Positions 41,132 to 50,213 are shown, counted from the first letter of the stretch. The stretch: DNA of 64,000 nt from Akkermansia sp. (GCA_017472085.1 JAFUQZ010000062.1:20627-84626), one strand, 5' to 3'. The notes: generated by a model not told the origin, from the sequence alone. Program-made: numbers and translations.

Positions 41132-42217
41132 TTATAGGTGTAAATCCGATGAGGGGACGGGGCGAGCGGGATCCGCAATGCGAGGGGACAGGATGGCTTC
41201 TGCCACAGGTCCGTCAAGCCAGTGCACGAGTGATGTCATGGCGGTATCCTCGTCAAAAAGACGTTTTACATCCGGCAGGACATCCCGTTGCCGTGAAGAA
41301 AGAGCAGGCAAAGAAGCCTCATTCAGAATAGCCCACACTTCACGTCTGTCGCTGCGTAAGCGGTGGTAGATGGTAAGAGTGTCTGCCAGGGTACACACGG
41401 GGTTATCCAGAGTCAGATGGATGACCAGCACGGGCACGTTTCTGTCGATGAATGAAGCCTGCTCCACGGGGGCTACATCGAAACACTCCATGCCCGCGGT
41501 GCGCTCCATGCGCAGATCCATCAGTTCCAGAATAACCGGGGTAAACAGGGAGTCCGGCAACATCCGCCTGACTGACTGTCGGAGTGATGCATAGGCATCA
41601 ATCACAGCAAGCCCCTGTATGCGCTTATCCTGTGCGGCAGCCTGTAACATCAGACCGGCTCCGTATCCCTGCCCGACGGCAACAATGACCGGATGACTGC
41701 GCTCACACCGCTTCGCCAATGCATCAATCAACAGGGGGACATCCTGACTTTCCCTGAGTCCATGAGTGCAGTATGCCCGTCGGTTTTCCTGTCCTCGTGG
41801 GTCCCAGAGCACACAGCGAAGTCCGGCTGCGGTGAAAGTTTCTGCCAACGGAAGAGCCGAGCGAATACCGTGATCCCAGTCCACGCAGACGAGAACATAG
41901 TCAATCACCTCCAGCTTTTCCACAGGATTGGCAGACAAATCGCTCATGACGGTGAGCTGCCGGGAGGACTCCTCCCCTTCCTTGGTCACCAGAACGGCCT
42001 GCATGTCTCCGCCATCCCAGCCCCTGAAGGTGAAAGGCTCCAGGTGAAGGCCAAGCACTTTCTTGGGGAGATTGGAATATCCTGTGTAGGCCTGATTCAT
42101 GGGCACCAGAATGGGCTGCACCTGCCCATCGATATAAAACCACGCACGCACCGCCCCCGCTCCTGCAAGCAGCAGAAGCAGCAGGACCAACAGATGTCTG
42201 AAACGGTGCTTTCTCAT
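41132..42217 (-). CDS. Membrane-anchored alpha/beta-hydrolase-like protein lacking the catalytic serine
   Basis: The 361-residue protein has an N-terminal hydrophobic anchor (LLVLLLLLLAGAGAVRAW) and an alpha/beta-hydrolase-like domain: DYVLVCVDWDHG, CVLWDPRGQENRRAYCTHG and then VIVAVGQGYGAGLMLQAAA at the nucleophile elbow. The usual GxSxG is GQGYG, so the Ser is missing. Later features (VPVLVIHLTLDNPV, the usual Asp strand) are recognisable. It may therefore be a non-catalytic binding protein. It is the first of the three genes hydrolase-OmpA-HAD, spaced 6 to 13 bases apart, with its own promoter. Confidence 0.7.
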   Translation of the reverse strand: MRKHRFRHLLVLLLLLLAGAGAVRAWFYIDGQVQPILVPMNQAYTGYSNLPKKVLGLHLEPFTFRGWDGGDMQAVLVTKEGEESSRQLTVMSDLSANPVEKLEVIDYVLVCVDWDHGIRSALPLAETFTAAGLRCVLWDPRGQENRRAYCTHGLRESQDVPLLIDALAKRCERSHPVIVAVGQGYGAGLMLQAAAQDKRIQGLAVIDAYASLRQSVRRMLPDSLFTPVILELMDLRMERTAGMECFDVAPVEQASFIDRNVPVLVIHLTLDNPVCTLADTLTIYHRLRSDRREVWAILNEASLPALSSRQRDVLPDVKRLFDEDTAMTSLVHWLDGPVAEAILSPRIADPARPVPSSDLHL

Positions 42218-42229
42218 CGTCGCTTCGCC

Positions 42230-42258
42230 ATTATAACAGTCCCTATGTCTGCCTGCAA
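42230..42258 (-). promoter_or_regulatory. Promoter of the hydrolase-OmpA-HAD operon
   Basis: On the minus strand: TTGCAG (42258-42253), 17 bp, consensus TATAAT (42235-42230), 12 bases to ATG 42217. Confidence 0.75.
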
Positions 42259-42348
42259 TCTGAAATTAAGCCATAGCCTTGAATAAAAACACTTCGGGCA
42301 GCACGGAATGCCGCTCGAAGTGAATGAAAAATACAGGATGTTGAATAC

Positions 42349-43425
42349 TTATTCGCCCAGCTGACTGGCCAGCATCTGCGCCACCCCGTGGAATGCCGCC
42401 GCCACACGACTCTGCCCGGGATCCTGCAACGCCACGGGAGCGCCGTGGTCACCACCCTCTCGGGTGCTGATATCCAGCGGAATCTTGCCCAGGAGAGGCA
42501 CATTGAGCTTCATGGCCTCGCGGTCTCCGCCGCCCTCGCCGAATATATGATACACCAGACCGTCACTCGGACAGATGAAGTAGCTCATATTTTCGATGAT
42601 ACCCAGAATCGGGGTCTCTACGCGCTGGAAGAGACCCACGGCCTTGCGGGCATCAATGAGTGCAACCTCCTGCGGAGTGGTCACAATGACAGCACCGGCC
42701 AAATCAACCGTCTGCACGATGGTGAGCTGGATATCACCGGTACCGGGAGGCATGTCCAGAATGAGGAAATCCAGGCCGCCCCAGTCCACATCTCTCAGGA
42801 ATTGCTGGACGTAGCGGGTAGCCAGAGGTCCGCGCACCGCCACGGGGGAAGCTTCATCCACCATCAACCCCATGGAAAGGAGCTTGATGCCGTGAGCCTC
42901 CACGGGAAGGAACTGCTCTTTCTCCGAGCAACCGGGGCGTTCCTTGGTGCCGAACATCAGCGCCATAGAGGGTCCGTAGATATCCAAATCAAGCAAACCG
43001 GTGCGATATCCCAGTCGGGAGAGAGCGACCGCCAGGTTGGCAGAAACGGTGGATTTGCCGACTCCGCCCTTGCCGGAAGCAACGGCAATCACATGCTTCA
43101 CTCCGGGAACAGAAGACTTCCAGTCGGCAGGGTCGTCATTCGGGGTCCTAGCTTTGACCTTGGCGGGGGCATGGTGCTCGATATTGACGTCAAGCTTCTT
43201 TACGCCGGGAAGCTCCTTCACAACCCCCATCACATTTTCACAGATATAGCGTGGGACATCGGAGTTCTTGCTTTCCACAACAAGACCGATGGTGACAGCA
43301 CCTTCAGGGCTTACCTCGATGTTGCGCACCAGACCGAATGATACGATATCGCGCGAGAATCCCGGATATTTCACCGTGGTGAGAGCTGCGCGAATCAGCT
43401 CAGGTGTCAGATTGATTTCACTCAT
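42349..43425 (-). CDS. mrp: Mrp/NBP35-family iron-sulfur carrier ATPase
   Basis: This 358-residue protein has an N-terminal MIP18/DUF59 domain (about residues 5-85) and a MinD-like P-loop NTPase: VASGKGGVGKSTVSANLAVAL, LLDLDIYGPSMALMFG, LDMPPGTGDIQLTI and the IENMSYF segment. Mrp proteins carry Fe-S clusters to apo-enzymes. The CxxC that bridges the cluster at the dimer interface reads CPSD here, so the second Cys is missing. It follows terC by 24 bases on the same strand. Confidence 0.92.
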   Translation of the reverse strand: MSEINLTPELIRAALTTVKYPGFSRDIVSFGLVRNIEVSPEGAVTIGLVVESKNSDVPRYICENVMGVVKELPGVKKLDVNIEHHAPAKVKARTPNDDPADWKSSVPGVKHVIAVASGKGGVGKSTVSANLAVALSRLGYRTGLLDLDIYGPSMALMFGTKERPGCSEKEQFLPVEAHGIKLLSMGLMVDEASPVAVRGPLATRYVQQFLRDVDWGGLDFLILDMPPGTGDIQLTIVQTVDLAGAVIVTTPQEVALIDARKAVGLFQRVETPILGIIENMSYFICPSDGLVYHIFGEGGGDREAMKLNVPLLGKIPLDISTREGGDHGAPVALQDPGQSRVAAAFHGVAQMLASQLGE

Positions 43426-43449
43426 GATGATAGATTGACAGATTGAAAG

Positions 43450-44304
43450 TTAAGACTTTTTGAAGCGCTTCCAGGGCATGATGATGGTCTCGACCACCCA
43501 GACAAAAGCCGAACAGCAGGCACGGAAAGCGGTCACCAACGGGTGAATGCGGCTGCGGAAACCGGTGAAGTGTTCGTAGAACAGGCTGGCGGCCACAATG
43601 CAGCAGATGGTGCTGAACTTGAGCACGATACCCATGTGCCAGTGGATACCGCAGGCGGCGAGAGCCATCTCCGTGGTAAGCGCAACGCCCACAAAACCCA
43701 CCAACAGGAAAGCCGTATAACCGAGAATGGGATGTTTTTCAATGATGCCGATACACCAGCCGGCCACGATTCGCAGCGCAGCAATACCGATAAACACACC
43801 CAGGCAGACCACCCAGAGGTGCATTTCCTCCGGGATTTCCTTCACGCCGTTGACCATGCCGACGGCAGCTACCACGTTGTCAAGAGAGAGGGATAAATCC
43901 ATCAGCTCAATGCTCAGGATAGTCATCAGGAATGTCTTGCCGGCGGTTTTGGCCACCTTGCTCCCGGAAGATTCGGCAGCTTTGGGATGCAGCTGTACAT
44001 GTTCGCAGGCCAGATAAATGAGGTACAGCGCACCGAACCATTTGACCCAGGCATTGTGCATGAGCCACGCTACCAGAGCCAGCACGATGCCGCGGAAAAC
44101 GTACGCCCCGACAAGCCCCCAGCGAAGTGCCGCTTTCTGCTGATGCTTAGGCAGGTGAGATGCCATGGCTGCGATACCCAGAGCATTATCCACGGAAAGA
44201 AGGCCCTCTATGAGAATCAGGTTGAAGATGACCATACCGCAGGCCGTCAGAAAGGCCGGCATATTTTCAATACTCTCCCAGGCTGTAACAATATCAGCAA
44301 GCAT
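43450..44304 (-). CDS. TerC-family integral membrane protein
   Basis: The 284-residue protein has seven or more transmembrane helices and the TerC signature: IEGLLSVDNALGIAAMA near residue 33 (acidic residues in the membrane) and SIELMDLSLSLDNVVAAVGM near 130. TerC/Alx proteins are implicated in metal (Mn2+) efflux or in metallation of exported proteins; tellurite resistance is the historical name. The function here is inferred from family only. It has a clear promoter with a leaderless arrangement and heads the terC-mrp pair. Confidence 0.9.
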   Translation of the reverse strand: MLADIVTAWESIENMPAFLTACGMVIFNLILIEGLLSVDNALGIAAMASHLPKHQQKAALRWGLVGAYVFRGIVLALVAWLMHNAWVKWFGALYLIYLACEHVQLHPKAAESSGSKVAKTAGKTFLMTILSIELMDLSLSLDNVVAAVGMVNGVKEIPEEMHLWVVCLGVFIGIAALRIVAGWCIGIIEKHPILGYTAFLLVGFVGVALTTEMALAACGIHWHMGIVLKFSTICCIVAASLFYEHFTGFRSRIHPLVTAFRACCSAFVWVVETIIMPWKRFKKS

Positions 44305-44310
44305 GCGGGT

Positions 44311-44339
44311 GTTCTACCACAGCCCCACCACGGATGCAA
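44311..44339 (-). promoter_or_regulatory. Promoter of terC-mrp
   Basis: On the minus strand: TTGCAT (44339-44334), 17 bp, TAGAAC (44316-44311), 6 bases to ATG 44304. Confidence 0.7.
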
Positions 44340-44370
44340 GTGCAGGATTTGTCATTCTGTCGCCACATGC

Positions 44371-44400
44371 TTGACAAGCCTCCGTTTGTTGCGTTAGAAT
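44371..44400 (+). promoter_or_regulatory. Promoter of the UDP-sugar decarboxylase operon
   Basis: Consensus TTGACA (44371-44376), 18 bp, TAGAAT (44395-44400), 18 bases to ATG 44419. It is back to back with the terC promoter. Confidence 0.8.
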
Positions 44401-44418
44401 GCAACAGAGATTTCCAGC

Positions 44419-45366
44419 ATGAAAACGATATTAGTCACCGGAGGAACAGGATTTATCGGCGCCAATCTGTGCCGCCGACTCATAGCAGACGGTCACAGAG
44501 TCATCTGTCTGGACAACAATTATACCGGCTCGTTGGAAAATGTGCAGGAACTGCAGGCATGTCCCCGGTTCTCTTTCGTGAAGCATGATGTCATTGAGCC
44601 GTATGACTGCCCGGAGAAACTGGATTATATCTATAATCTGGCCTGTCCTGCGTCGCCTCCCTTTTACCAGGGGAATCGTTCCATCTTTACCACCAAGACC
44701 TGCGTGTTCGGTATCATCAACATGCTGGAACTGGCCAAGAGAGACGGTGCGCGTATCCTCCAGACCTCAACCTCAGAAGTATACGGTGAGCCGTTGGTTC
44801 ATCCACAGCCGGAAACGTATCGCGGAAACGTCAATCCCCATGGCATCCGCGCCTGCTATGATGAGGGGAAACGCTGTGCAGAGAGTCTCATGTTTGATTA
44901 CCATCGCCATGAGGGCGTGGATATCCGAGTGATTCGTATCTTCAACACCTACGGCCCGTACATGAACCCGGATGACGGGCGCGTGGTATCCAATTTCATC
45001 TGCCAGGCACTGCGCGGGCAGGATATCACCATCTACGGCGAGGGGCAACAGACCCGCTCGTTCCAATACATTGATGACCTCATCGAGGGGATGGTGCGCA
45101 TGATGGAAAATGAACAGGGTTTCACCGGTCCCGTCAATATCGGCAATCCTGGAGAGTTCACCATCCTGCAGCTGGCCGAGCAGGTGCTGAGCAAGATTCC
45201 GACCACATCCAAACTCGTCTATCGTCCCCTGCCCGGCGATGACCCGACCCAGCGCCGTCCGGATATCACCCTGGCCGACAAGGAGCTGGGATGGGCTCCC
45301 ACTATTAACCTGGACAAGGGGCTCGACCTTACGATTGCCTATTTCCGCCGAAAGCTCGGATTGTAA
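44419..45366 (+). CDS. UDP-glucuronate decarboxylase-like NAD-dependent SDR
   Basis: This 315-residue extended SDR has the NAD motif [15 protein letters not shown], the ASPPFYQ segment (cf. ASPPHYQ) and the SEVYGEP...[13 protein letters not shown] pattern typical of UXS. The catalytic YxxxK is YDEGK, with TSTSE upstream. [19 protein letters not shown] and [10 protein letters not shown] complete the family set. It should convert UDP-glucuronate to UDP-xylose for surface polysaccharide; a related dehydratase role is less likely. The next gene starts 14 bases later. Confidence 0.9.
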   Translation: MKTILVTGGTGFIGANLCRRLIADGHRVICLDNNYTGSLENVQELQACPRFSFVKHDVIEPYDCPEKLDYIYNLACPASPPFYQGNRSIFTTKTCVFGIINMLELAKRDGARILQTSTSEVYGEPLVHPQPETYRGNVNPHGIRACYDEGKRCAESLMFDYHRHEGVDIRVIRIFNTYGPYMNPDDGRVVSNFICQALRGQDITIYGEGQQTRSFQYIDDLIEGMVRMMENEQGFTGPVNIGNPGEFTILQLAEQVLSKIPTTSKLVYRPLPGDDPTQRRPDITLADKELGWAPTINLDKGLDLTIAYFRRKLGL

Positions 45367-45380
45367 CCGTCCTTCCGATT

Positions 45381-45656
45381 ATGCAACAACTCACAGAATC
45401 CATAGGCAAATACCTGTTGGCCGTCATCTCTCCGCTTATCCGGCACCCGGAAAAGGCAGAGTTGCGAGTGGCTGCATCTCCCGAGGGGGACGTCGTGCGT
45501 TTCCGTCTGGTGCTGGAGCAGCCGGATGTGGCACGAGTCATCGGCCGCAACGGCATGACCGCATCGGCTATCCGGGCTCTTGCCAAGGCTGCCGGTGAAA
45601 AACGTGGCGTCAAGGTGATAGTTCACATCATTTCCCACGAGGAAGTGGAGGTCTGA
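45381..45656 (+). CDS. khpA: KhpA-type KH-domain RNA-binding protein
   Basis: The 91-residue protein is a single type II KH domain. The N-terminus (LTESIGKYLLAVISPLIRHPE) matches the KhpA/YlqC family and the nucleic-acid-binding loop is VIGRNGMTASAIRALAKAAG (GxxG = GRNG). In firmicutes KhpA pairs with KhpB and affects cell division and mRNA; a partner is not present in this window. It lies between the decarboxylase and priA in one tight plus-strand operon. Confidence 0.9.
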   Translation: MQQLTESIGKYLLAVISPLIRHPEKAELRVAASPEGDVVRFRLVLEQPDVARVIGRNGMTASAIRALAKAAGEKRGVKVIVHIISHEEVEV

Positions 45657-45673
45657 ATCCTTCCGGCCCGGTC

Positions 45674-47926
45674 ATGCAGGGGCTTTTTGCAGATGAACCA
45701 TTGTCCGACCGCGCAGCACGGGTGCTGGTGGATGGGCTCAATGACATGGTGCTGGATTACGCCATCCCGCCCGGAATGGACGGAGTGATGCGCGGCAGTC
45801 GCGTGGAAGTTCCCCTGCGAGGACGTGGTGCAACGGGTACGGTACTGTGTCTTGTGCCGCCGGATGACCGGTGGAGAGGAGCTCTGCGGCCGCTGCGCAG
45901 GCTGGTGAACGATGAGCCGGTCGTTTCGTCAACTCTGATGGATTTGGCCGAGTGGGCGGCACGATATTACGCAGTCCCGGTGGAGCAGATGATTCGCTGC
46001 ATTGTGCCTGAGCCGGTGCGCCAGGAACGCCACGAGGAGAAAACCCGCAAAGTTGCCGTGCTGACCGATTGGCCGGATGATGAGAAGCTCAATAAAATCA
46101 ATGCTCGTGCTCCCCGTCAGGCACACATTCTGCGGTATCTTCATCAAAGTTCAGCCAAACGCGCACCGTTGGCAGAATTGGGAGGGGCTGCCACCCTGAA
46201 TCCCTGCCGGACCCTGGAAAAACTGGGCTATATCAGAATAGAGGAAGAAACCGTGCACCGCGACCCGGCCGGAGAGGAAACCTTTGCACAAAGTACGCCT
46301 CTGGAATTGAACGAGGAACAGGCCGCTGTGCTGAAGCGGGTCATTGCTGCAACGGATGGGGGCGATTCCAGACCCATGCTCCTGCAGGGGGTCACCGGCT
46401 CCGGCAAGACAGAGGTGTATCTTCAGGCGGCACAACATGCCATGGGACAAGGCAAGGGGGTCCTCATTCTCGTGCCTGAGATTTCGCTGACGCCGCAGAC
46501 GATGGCGCGTTTCAAGAGCCGTTTTGCCGACAGTCCGGGGGCTGTGGCCATTCTGCACAGCGCCATGAGTGATGGGGAGCGATTTGATGAATGGCATGCC
46601 ATCCGTCGTGGGCAGGCACGCATTGCCATAGGCCCGCGCTCAGCGCTGTTTGCCCCGGTGAAGAATCTGGGACTCATCATTGTGGATGAAGAGCATGACG
46701 GCTCCTACAAACAGGAAAACAGCCCGCGCTATCATGGCCGGGACCTTGCGGTTCTGCGGGCAAAAATGGAAGGCGCCGCCATCCTGCTGGGCTCTGCCAC
46801 GCCTTCCCTGGAATCGCTTCAGAACGCACGCAGCGGTAAATACGCACTCTTGCGGATGGACAGGCGCGCCGATGGACAGCACCTGCCGCTCACTCGCGTG
46901 CTGGACATGCGGACGGAAGCCAAGGATAAGCGGAACCTGGGCATACTTTCCGAGCGACTCCGCATGGCGATAGAGGACAGACTGCGCAAACAACAGCAGG
47001 TCATCCTTCTGCTCAATCGCCGAGGGTTTGCTCGTGCCCTGCAATGCCCGGACTGCGGTCATGTGGCACAGTGTGAGCATTGTGCTCTGCCCATGACCTA
47101 CCACGCCACAGAAAATCGTCTGGTCTGCCACCTCTGCGGATTCCGTGCGATTGTGCCGCGCCGGTGCCCGGAATGCAGTTCGGAAAACATCCTGCTGGAA
47201 GGCTACGGCACACAGAAGGTGGAAGCTGTACTGCGCCGCTGTTTCCCGCAGGCGCGTCTGCAACGAGTGGATGCCGATGTCACCACCCGCAAGAATGCCC
47301 TGCGCGATATTCTGTCAGATTTCCGGGCGGGGAAAACGGATATCCTGCTGGGGACTCAGATGATTGCCAAAGGTCTGGACTTTCCCCGGGTCACGCTGGT
47401 GGGCGTGCTGAATGCGGATTTGGGGCTGAACATCCCCGACCCCCGCGCCGCAGAGCGCACGTTCCAGCTGCTCACCCAGGTGGCCGGTCGTGCAGGTCGC
47501 GGGGAGCTGGATGGCGAGGTGATTATCCAGACCTATTCCCCGCAATCCTGTGCCATTCAATTTGCCAGGCGACACGATACGGACGGATTTGCCGAAAATG
47601 AGCTGGGATTGCGGCAGCAATTTGACTTCCCTCCATTCTGTCACATGGCGGTGCTGACCATTCGTTCACCGCAGGAGGATATGGCCCGCTTTTCTCTGGA
47701 AACGCTGCATAAGCGCCTGCTGACCAGACTTCCGCAACATGTTCAGATAAGTGACCCCCTGCCCGCACCCATCCCGCGCGCCCATGGACAATTCCGTTAT
47801 CAGTGCACCCTCCGGGCACCGGGCGCCAGAATCATTGCGGATGTAGTCTCCGCAGAAATAGCAGATATGCAATTCGGAGAGGATATCATCGCCACGCTGG
47901 ATATAGATGCCTACAGCTTCATGTGA
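45674..47926 (+). CDS. priA: Primosomal replication-restart helicase PriA
   Basis: The 750-residue protein reloads the replisome at stalled forks. The N-terminal 3'-DNA-binding domain is followed by the helicase core: Walker A GVTGSGKTEVYL, the DEEH box in IIVDEEHDGSYKQ, LGSATPSLES and the later GTQMIAKGLDFP and QVAGRAGRGE motifs. The zinc region (CPDCGHVAQCEHC, then CHLCGF and CPECSS) has all eight cysteines. Length is typical. A bulged hairpin terminator overlaps its stop codon. Confidence 0.95.
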   Translation: MQGLFADEPLSDRAARVLVDGLNDMVLDYAIPPGMDGVMRGSRVEVPLRGRGATGTVLCLVPPDDRWRGALRPLRRLVNDEPVVSSTLMDLAEWAARYYAVPVEQMIRCIVPEPVRQERHEEKTRKVAVLTDWPDDEKLNKINARAPRQAHILRYLHQSSAKRAPLAELGGAATLNPCRTLEKLGYIRIEEETVHRDPAGEETFAQSTPLELNEEQAAVLKRVIAATDGGDSRPMLLQGVTGSGKTEVYLQAAQHAMGQGKGVLILVPEISLTPQTMARFKSRFADSPGAVAILHSAMSDGERFDEWHAIRRGQARIAIGPRSALFAPVKNLGLIIVDEEHDGSYKQENSPRYHGRDLAVLRAKMEGAAILLGSATPSLESLQNARSGKYALLRMDRRADGQHLPLTRVLDMRTEAKDKRNLGILSERLRMAIEDRLRKQQQVILLLNRRGFARALQCPDCGHVAQCEHCALPMTYHATENRLVCHLCGFRAIVPRRCPECSSENILLEGYGTQKVEAVLRRCFPQARLQRVDADVTTRKNALRDILSDFRAGKTDILLGTQMIAKGLDFPRVTLVGVLNADLGLNIPDPRAAERTFQLLTQVAGRAGRGELDGEVIIQTYSPQSCAIQFARRHDTDGFAENELGLRQQFDFPPFCHMAVLTIRSPQEDMARFSLETLHKRLLTRLPQHVQISDPLPAPIPRAHGQFRYQCTLRAPGARIIADVVSAEIADMQFGEDIIATLDIDAYSFM

Positions 47927-47935
47927 GGCTTTTTT
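47909..47935 (+). terminator. Probable terminator overlapping the priA stop codon
   Basis: GCCTACA (47909-47915) can pair with TGT-AGGC (47922-47929, one bulged G), followed by a six-T run. It lies immediately before the -35 box of the next gene. Confidence 0.5.
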
Positions 47936-47936
47936 C

Positions 47937-47965
47937 TTGACAGGAAGAGTGGTTGCCGCTAGTCT
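47937..47965 (+). promoter_or_regulatory. Promoter of thioredoxin-like gene 1
   Basis: Consensus TTGACA (47937-47942), 17 bp, TAGTCT (47960-47965), 6 bases to ATG 47972. A predicted leaderless start. Confidence 0.75.
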
Positions 47966-47971
47966 GTAGCG

Positions 47972-48484
47972 ATGATGAAACATCTTCTGTTAAATACGGC
48001 TCTGATGGGCTTGCTCATCGGCCCTTCGATAAGTTTTGCACAGGATTCCTCCTCCGCCCCCTCAGCAGAAGCCCCTGCCCTCAGCCCCGTTGCGGCAGCT
48101 CTCTCTCAATTTCCGTTACTTCGCGGTACTCTCAATAAAGAGGCAGATTATTATATCTACCTGTATTCTGCCGGCTGGTGCGGACCCTGCCGCCGCATCA
48201 TGCCGCAGATTGTGCAGTATTACAACGATACCCTCAGCAAGAACAAGCGCATCGAAATGGTGCTGATAGATGTCGATTTCTCTGAGAAAGAGGCAAGGGA
48301 TTATATTTCCCACTACAATGCCGACTTTCCTGCCATTCTGGGAGGCTCGCCGGAGATAGATAAACTGCCCGGCGCCTATGCGGTTCGAGCCATTCCGCAC
48401 TGCATTGCCGTGGATAAAAACGGCAACAGAGTATTCGGCGGTCACGCAGCCACCCTCTTCCGGAATATAGAGCTTCTCAAGTAA
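47972..48484 (+). CDS. Exported thioredoxin-fold protein 1
   Basis: The 170-residue protein has a signal peptide (cleavage after SFA), a Ser/Ala/Pro linker and one thioredoxin-fold domain with the active site SAGWCGPCRRIMPQI. The cis-Pro follows in VRAIPHCIAVD. It resembles TlpA/thioredoxin-like periplasmic oxidoreductases, which reduce or exchange disulfides in exported proteins. It is the first of three tandem paralogues sharing the phrase Y(Y/F)IYLxSAxWCGPC. It has its own promoter. Confidence 0.88.
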   Translation: MMKHLLLNTALMGLLIGPSISFAQDSSSAPSAEAPALSPVAAALSQFPLLRGTLNKEADYYIYLYSAGWCGPCRRIMPQIVQYYNDTLSKNKRIEMVLIDVDFSEKEARDYISHYNADFPAILGGSPEIDKLPGAYAVRAIPHCIAVDKNGNRVFGGHAATLFRNIELLK

Positions 48485-48498
48485 GGGCTTTTTTTTCG

Positions 48499-48527
48499 TT
48501 GACAAGCGAGTATCAAATCTGTACGAT
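48499..48527 (+). promoter_or_regulatory. Promoter of thioredoxin-like genes 2 and 3
   Basis: Consensus TTGACA (48499-48504), 17 bp, TACGAT (48522-48527). It predicts a leader of about 14-15 bases before ATG 48549. Confidence 0.75.
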
Positions 48528-48548
48528 GCAACCGCAACCCATAATAGA

Positions 48549-49541
48549 ATGATGACGAAGAACATATTTTCTGTCCTTTGCCTGCTGGGCTTCATGATGG
48601 CTCCCGCCACCTATGCTCAGGATGTTGATGCTGATACGACCGAAGAGGTCAGCACCGATAAGAAGAATAAAAAGAACAATGTGCTCAGCAAGGTAAAGAA
48701 GCTCAAACCCAAGTTTGCCAAGCTTCCCAAGTCTGCCGATTATCTGATGATCTGCAAGCTGTCCGCCGAGGATTCCGGCGCAGCAGAAATGCTGGAGACG
48801 CTTGCGGACGAAACCGCCAAGCTGAAGAGCAAGAAGGTGGCTCTCATGATTCTTTGCGAGGATGAATCTTCCAAGAAAGCCGCCAGGATGATGAAAGCGG
48901 CCAAACTGAAAGTGCCTGCGGTATTCACATCTTCTCTGCCGGACAAGGTTGAAGATGCTTCCGAATACCTGCCGGATACCTCCGATACCGTCACCTGTGT
49001 GGATATGGACGGTGAGGTCGTATTCTCCGGCGATGCCACTCTGGCCGGTTCCTGGCAGGAGGCTTTTGAGGAAAAAGAAGCTCAGAAAAACTGGGCAAAC
49101 CTCAAGGTTGACGAGAAGAAATTCCCTGTTGCGGCTGCGCTGAAGGCCATCGAAACGCCAACGTTCGGCACATTCGACACCAAGGCCGACTACTTCATCT
49201 ACCTCTTCTCCGCCAGCTGGTGCGGCCCCTGCAAGGCCATCATGCCTGACATCGCCGGAAAACATTATCCCGACATGCGAAAGAGCAAAAAGCCCAGCGT
49301 GGAGATTATTCTGATTGGCAAGGATCAGACCCCGGAGGGTGTGGGTGAATACCGCGATCACTACAAGGCCAAGTTCTTCGCCGTTCACGGCAAGGATCCG
49401 GCGGTGAAGCAGCTTCCCGGTTACACCGAACCCAACGGTATTCCCCACTGCATCTTCGTTGACAAGAAGGGCAAGGTTATTCACGCCGGACACGGTGGTG
49501 CGATTGCCAACTGGAAGAGCATCATTGACAACGCCAAGTAA
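48549..49541 (+). CDS. Exported double thioredoxin-fold protein 2
   Basis: The 330-residue protein has a signal peptide (cleavage after TYA), a Lys-rich linker and two domains. The first (about residues 60-190: SADYLMICKLSAEDSGAAEML, then VTCVDMDGEVVFSGDATL) follows the same thioredoxin-like pattern but lacks CxxC, so it cannot do dithiol chemistry. The second (about 200-330) has an intact SASWCGPCKAIMPDI and the cis-Pro in GIPHCIFVD. It is twice the length of its neighbours. It probably arose by an internal duplication with loss of the first active site. Confidence 0.85.
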   Translation: MMTKNIFSVLCLLGFMMAPATYAQDVDADTTEEVSTDKKNKKNNVLSKVKKLKPKFAKLPKSADYLMICKLSAEDSGAAEMLETLADETAKLKSKKVALMILCEDESSKKAARMMKAAKLKVPAVFTSSLPDKVEDASEYLPDTSDTVTCVDMDGEVVFSGDATLAGSWQEAFEEKEAQKNWANLKVDEKKFPVAAALKAIETPTFGTFDTKADYFIYLFSASWCGPCKAIMPDIAGKHYPDMRKSKKPSVEIILIGKDQTPEGVGEYRDHYKAKFFAVHGKDPAVKQLPGYTEPNGIPHCIFVDKKGKVIHAGHGGAIANWKSIIDNAK

Positions 49542-49547
49542 ACACTC

Positions 49548-50123
49548 ATGAGAAGCGTTACTCTTTTTTCGTTGCTCAGTCTCGGCATCTGCCTGCTGGC
49601 CTCGCCCCTGTCCATGGCTCAGGACGAGGTGTCGGCTGACGCCCCGGCTCCCAAGGCTGAAAAGAAAAAGAAGCAGCCTGACAGCCCGGTCGTCAAGGCA
49701 GTCAAGAAGATGAAAAAAGTCAAAGGGCGTCTCAACGCCAAGGCTGATTACTACATCTACCTCTTCTCTGCCAGCTGGTGCGGCCCTTGCTGCAAGGAAA
49801 TGCCCGAGATTGTGGAGCAGCACAAGAAAATGAAAAAGGACGGTCGCGTGGATATCATTCTCATGGGCAAGGATGACACGCCTGCGGATGTCAAGAGCTT
49901 CATCAAACAGTTCAACATGAAGTTTTATGCCGTGATGGCCAGTGACAAGGATGCCACAAAGGTTCCGGGCTTCACCAATCCCTCCGGCATACCGTTCTGC
50001 ATCGTGGTTGACCGCTATGGTCGCACCATCGCGCAGAGCCATCCCGCAGGAATCATCCCGAACTGGGAATCCTACACGATTGATAAGGGCGTCCCGGAAC
50101 CTCCGGCCGAGGATAAGGAGTGA
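49548..50123 (+). CDS. Exported thioredoxin-fold protein 3
   Basis: The 191-residue protein has a signal peptide (cleavage after SMA), a Lys/Pro-rich linker and one thioredoxin-like domain with SASWCGPCCKEMPEI: the active-site CGPC is followed by a third Cys. The cis-Pro is in SGIPFCIVVDRYG. It is close to the second domain of gene 2 and starts 6 bases after it, so the pair is co-transcribed. A terminator follows. Confidence 0.87.
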   Translation: MRSVTLFSLLSLGICLLASPLSMAQDEVSADAPAPKAEKKKKQPDSPVVKAVKKMKKVKGRLNAKADYYIYLFSASWCGPCCKEMPEIVEQHKKMKKDGRVDIILMGKDDTPADVKSFIKQFNMKFYAVMASDKDATKVPGFTNPSGIPFCIVVDRYGRTIAQSHPAGIIPNWESYTIDKGVPEPPAEDKE

Positions 50124-50146
50124 AGAATTCCCCCATCTCACAACAG

Positions 50147-50174
50147 AAAGGCAGCTTCCCGGCTGCCTTTCTTT
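50147..50174 (+). terminator. Intrinsic terminator after the thioredoxin-like genes
   Basis: A 9-bp stem AAAGGCAGC/GCTGCCTTT (50147-50155 with 50162-50170), a 6-base loop, then CTTT. The symmetrical A- and T-rich ends suggest that it may work on both strands. Confidence 0.75.
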
Positions 50175-50178
50175 CGTC

Positions 50179-50207
50179 TTGCTGAAACCGCGAAAATATG
50201 GTAGGGT
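50179..50207 (+). promoter_or_regulatory. Promoter of the pyrC-DUF3820-menA-hrpB operon
   Basis: TTGCTG (50179-50184), 17 bp, TAGGGT (50202-50207), 6 bases to ATG 50214. It shows that the GTG at 50208 is not the start. Confidence 0.65.
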
Positions 50208-50213
50208 GTGGGC

